A stretch of DNA of 53,414 nucleotides from Alphaproteobacteria bacterium UBA1908. GTDB lineage: Bacteria; Pseudomonadota; Alphaproteobacteria; Caedimonadales; UBA1908. The number at the start of each line of letters is the position of its first letter. Position 1 is the stretch's first letter. The stretch is taken from positions 1 through 53,414 of the forward strand of contig DDGG01000012.1 in the NCBI GenBank assembly GCA_002337525.1. Direction: 5' to 3'. Made by a program: the position numbers and the translations under genes. The notes under the pieces were generated by a model that was given only the letters and a program-made list of their open reading frames with translations, searched no databases and had not been told where the DNA came from. Shown here piece after piece: positions 52,131 through 53,414 of this stretch.

Positions 52131-53318
52131 ATGACCAGATACTCACTTCTTTTAGGGGGCGCATTTATTGCGACTGCTTTAGTTTCAGGTCCTGCTAAAG
52201 CTTATGATGCAGTAACCTGTGCCATATCGTGTGCGCCAAACATGTGTCAGTCAGATATAAATGTTGCAAAAAAATGTGAAGTTGCTTGCCAGGGGCTGTC
52301 ACAATTTCAGGATAGGTATACAGCCTGTAAGTTGGCATCCTCTCCAAAGAAGGCCGTTCCTAAAAGTGTTCAACAAGAAAAAAAGGTCGACACACCACCA
52401 CCCTTACCACCACGGGATCCTGTGCCATCCAAAACGCCACCACCCTTACCACCACGAGATAAAGCTCCTGCGGTAAAGAGTGTTCCTCATGCACCAAAAT
52501 CTCTTGCTCCCGGAGCTCATACAGGGCAACCACATACTATTGCCCCGAAAGCACCAACAGAAGCTCGTACCCCGGTAACTAAACCACAAGTTGTCAATGT
52601 CCATGTTCAGAAAGCAAATTATCATAAAAGTGAAGCGGAAATGCATGCTATTCTGATGGAGCACCACAAGCAACAGATGCAAAAAAATCCTGGGGAAGCA
52701 GACCATCATCGAACTCAGATGGATCACCATAAAGAGCTTTTGGAGCATCATGAACGACATTATAATGAGCATGCCCGCCATCATAGTGAGTCTCATAGAA
52801 AGCTAATGGTTCGTATTGAAAAAGAACGCCTCTACAGGATTGAATGGGAAATCCGGAGATTGCGTAGCGAGCATAAGAAACTCAAGAAAAGGCATTTAAG
52901 GAATCATCTGGAAAAACAAATTCAACACCTTGAAAAACAAAGAGAGCATACAATTTTTATCATTGAGCAAAACGGAGGACATCTTTCTGAAAAAACGCAT
53001 GACTCTAAAACCCACAATCCGTCTCATCCGGTAGCGCCTCCAGCAGACCCGGGAAAAGAAAACAAGGATACAGGGCAATCATCTGGTCAATCTGAAAGCG
53101 GGGGGCTTTTAGCAGAGATTCGTAAAGGAAGGAAGTTAAATAAAACACCTTCTCAGGAGGAAATCGAAGCAGGAAGAGCAAAAAGACCTCGATTAGAGGA
53201 GCATCATCCAAAGAGTATGCTTGACTTCCTAAAAGATCACCCTGCCTTTAAGGGTCGGCGAGAGGCCATTGCCGGGGATCAGGATAAAAAAGAAGATGGA
53301 GGTGAATGGGGAGAATAA
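52131..53318 (+). CDS. Exported WASP-like protein with WH2-central-acidic C-terminus
   Basis: A 395-residue product. Order: signal peptide (1-24, ending GPAKA); six Cys (30-66) in twin CX3C arrangement; two PPPLPPRD copies (89-96, 103-110) matching the class II SH3 ligand PxxPxR; a Pro/Ala linker; a His-rich, then Lys/Glu-rich coiled coil (about 161-285); a WH2 motif LLAEIRKGRKLNKT (326-339) with LL, I, G, L spaced as in WASP; AKRPRLEE (350-357), resembling a nuclear localisation signal; a central amphipathic stretch ending FKGRREAI (373-380); and an acidic tail ending in EWGE, Trp393 third from the end as in N-WASP. WH2 plus central plus acidic parts activate Arp2/3 in WASP and RickA. I infer an actin-directed effector. 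AAGGGGG precedes the ATG. The export route past the periplasm is unknown. Confidence 0.82.
   Translation: MTRYSLLLGGAFIATALVSGPAKAYDAVTCAISCAPNMCQSDINVAKKCEVACQGLSQFQDRYTACKLASSPKKAVPKSVQQEKKVDTPPPLPPRDPVPSKTPPPLPPRDKAPAVKSVPHAPKSLAPGAHTGQPHTIAPKAPTEARTPVTKPQVVNVHVQKANYHKSEAEMHAILMEHHKQQMQKNPGEADHHRTQMDHHKELLEHHERHYNEHARHHSESHRKLMVRIEKERLYRIEWEIRRLRSEHKKLKKRHLRNHLEKQIQHLEKQREHTIFIIEQNGGHLSEKTHDSKTHNPSHPVAPPADPGKENKDTGQSSGQSESGGLLAEIRKGRKLNKTPSQEEIEAGRAKRPRLEEHHPKSMLDFLKDHPAFKGRREAIAGDQDKKEDGGEWGE
52395..52456 (+). repeat. In-frame 42-bp repeat encoding the PPPLPPR motifs
   Basis: The 20-base block CCACCACCCTTACCACCACG occurs at 52395-52414 and again at 52437-52456, a period of 42 bases or 14 codons, which duplicates TPPPLPPRD. 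Confidence 0.92.
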
Positions 53319-53347
53319 AATAATAAGATAAAATCCTACGTTAATTG

Positions 53348-53379
53348 AAAAGAGGAGTGTTTAAACACTCCTCTTTTTT
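53348..53379 (+). terminator. Bidirectional terminator after the WASP-like gene
   Basis: A perfect 10-bp stem AGAGGAGTGT / ACACTCCTCT with the loop TTAA, followed by TTTTTT and preceded by AAAA, 30 bases after the stop. Confidence 0.92.
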
Positions 53380-53414
53380 ATGCGTGGCTCTTGATTAATT
53401 TGAGTTTAAATATT

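Noticed and set aside
52446..53211. Reverse frames opposite the WASP-like gene
   Set aside because: Their low-complexity composition is the complement of the His/Pro-rich gene; no binding sites.

Overview
The window reads as a stretch of chromosome from an AT-leaning alphaproteobacterium. RpoA has the alpha-type N-terminus, SerC is of the alphaproteobacterial type, and the blocks argS-SPOR-tatABC-serS-surE-nlpD-yajC-secDF and erpA-xth are typical of that class. A host-associated, Holosporales-like organism is the best guess. This rests on lost neighbours in conserved blocks, several decaying genes, dispersed short repeats, and a set of exported proteins with eukaryote-directed features. The assignment is an inference; no rRNA gene is present to test it.

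Layout. 1-13.8 kb: the 3' tip of tuf, a terminator, then the complete S10-spc-alpha ribosomal superoperon from rpsJ to rplQ with secY, adk and rpoA, closed by a strong terminator. 13.8-20.3 kb: a poor zone with a frameshifted membrane protein gene, an unknown gene, an FAD-disulfide oxidoreductase paired with a TVP38-type membrane protein, an MFS drug transporter, and the remains of a small exported protein gene. 20.3-38.0 kb: housekeeping genes, namely xth and an A-type Fe-S carrier (reverse strand), argS, a SPOR protein, a site-2-protease-like peptidase, tatABC, serS, surE, an NlpD/DipM-like LytM lipoprotein, yajC-secD-secF, tyrS, a DedA protein and clpB. 38.0-42.0 kb: small exported proteins, tRNA-Pro(GGG) and tdk framed by inverted copies of a dispersed repeat, a 53-codon gene with a good promoter, and a Sel1-repeat lipoprotein. 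42.0-45.5 kb: an Mla-type lipid ABC transporter (ATPase, MCE protein, lipoprotein, but no permease) and serC.

45.6-53.4 kb is the most interesting part. It encodes a secreted class-3 lipase, an exported NagB-PIG-L deacetylase fusion, an exported protein resembling NlpC/P60 cysteine peptidases, the H+-pyrophosphatase HppA, and a 395-residue exported protein. The C-terminus of that last protein carries a WH2 motif, a central amphipathic motif and an acidic tail with a Trp three residues from the end, the layout of the Arp2/3-activating WCA module of WASP. Upstream in the same protein are two copies of an SH3-ligand-like PPPLPPR motif and a His-rich coiled coil. Its N-terminal six-cysteine module (twin CX3C) recurs in the lipase. 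I propose a bacterial WASP mimic and a shared N-terminal module on exported proteins as the main candidates for new biology here.
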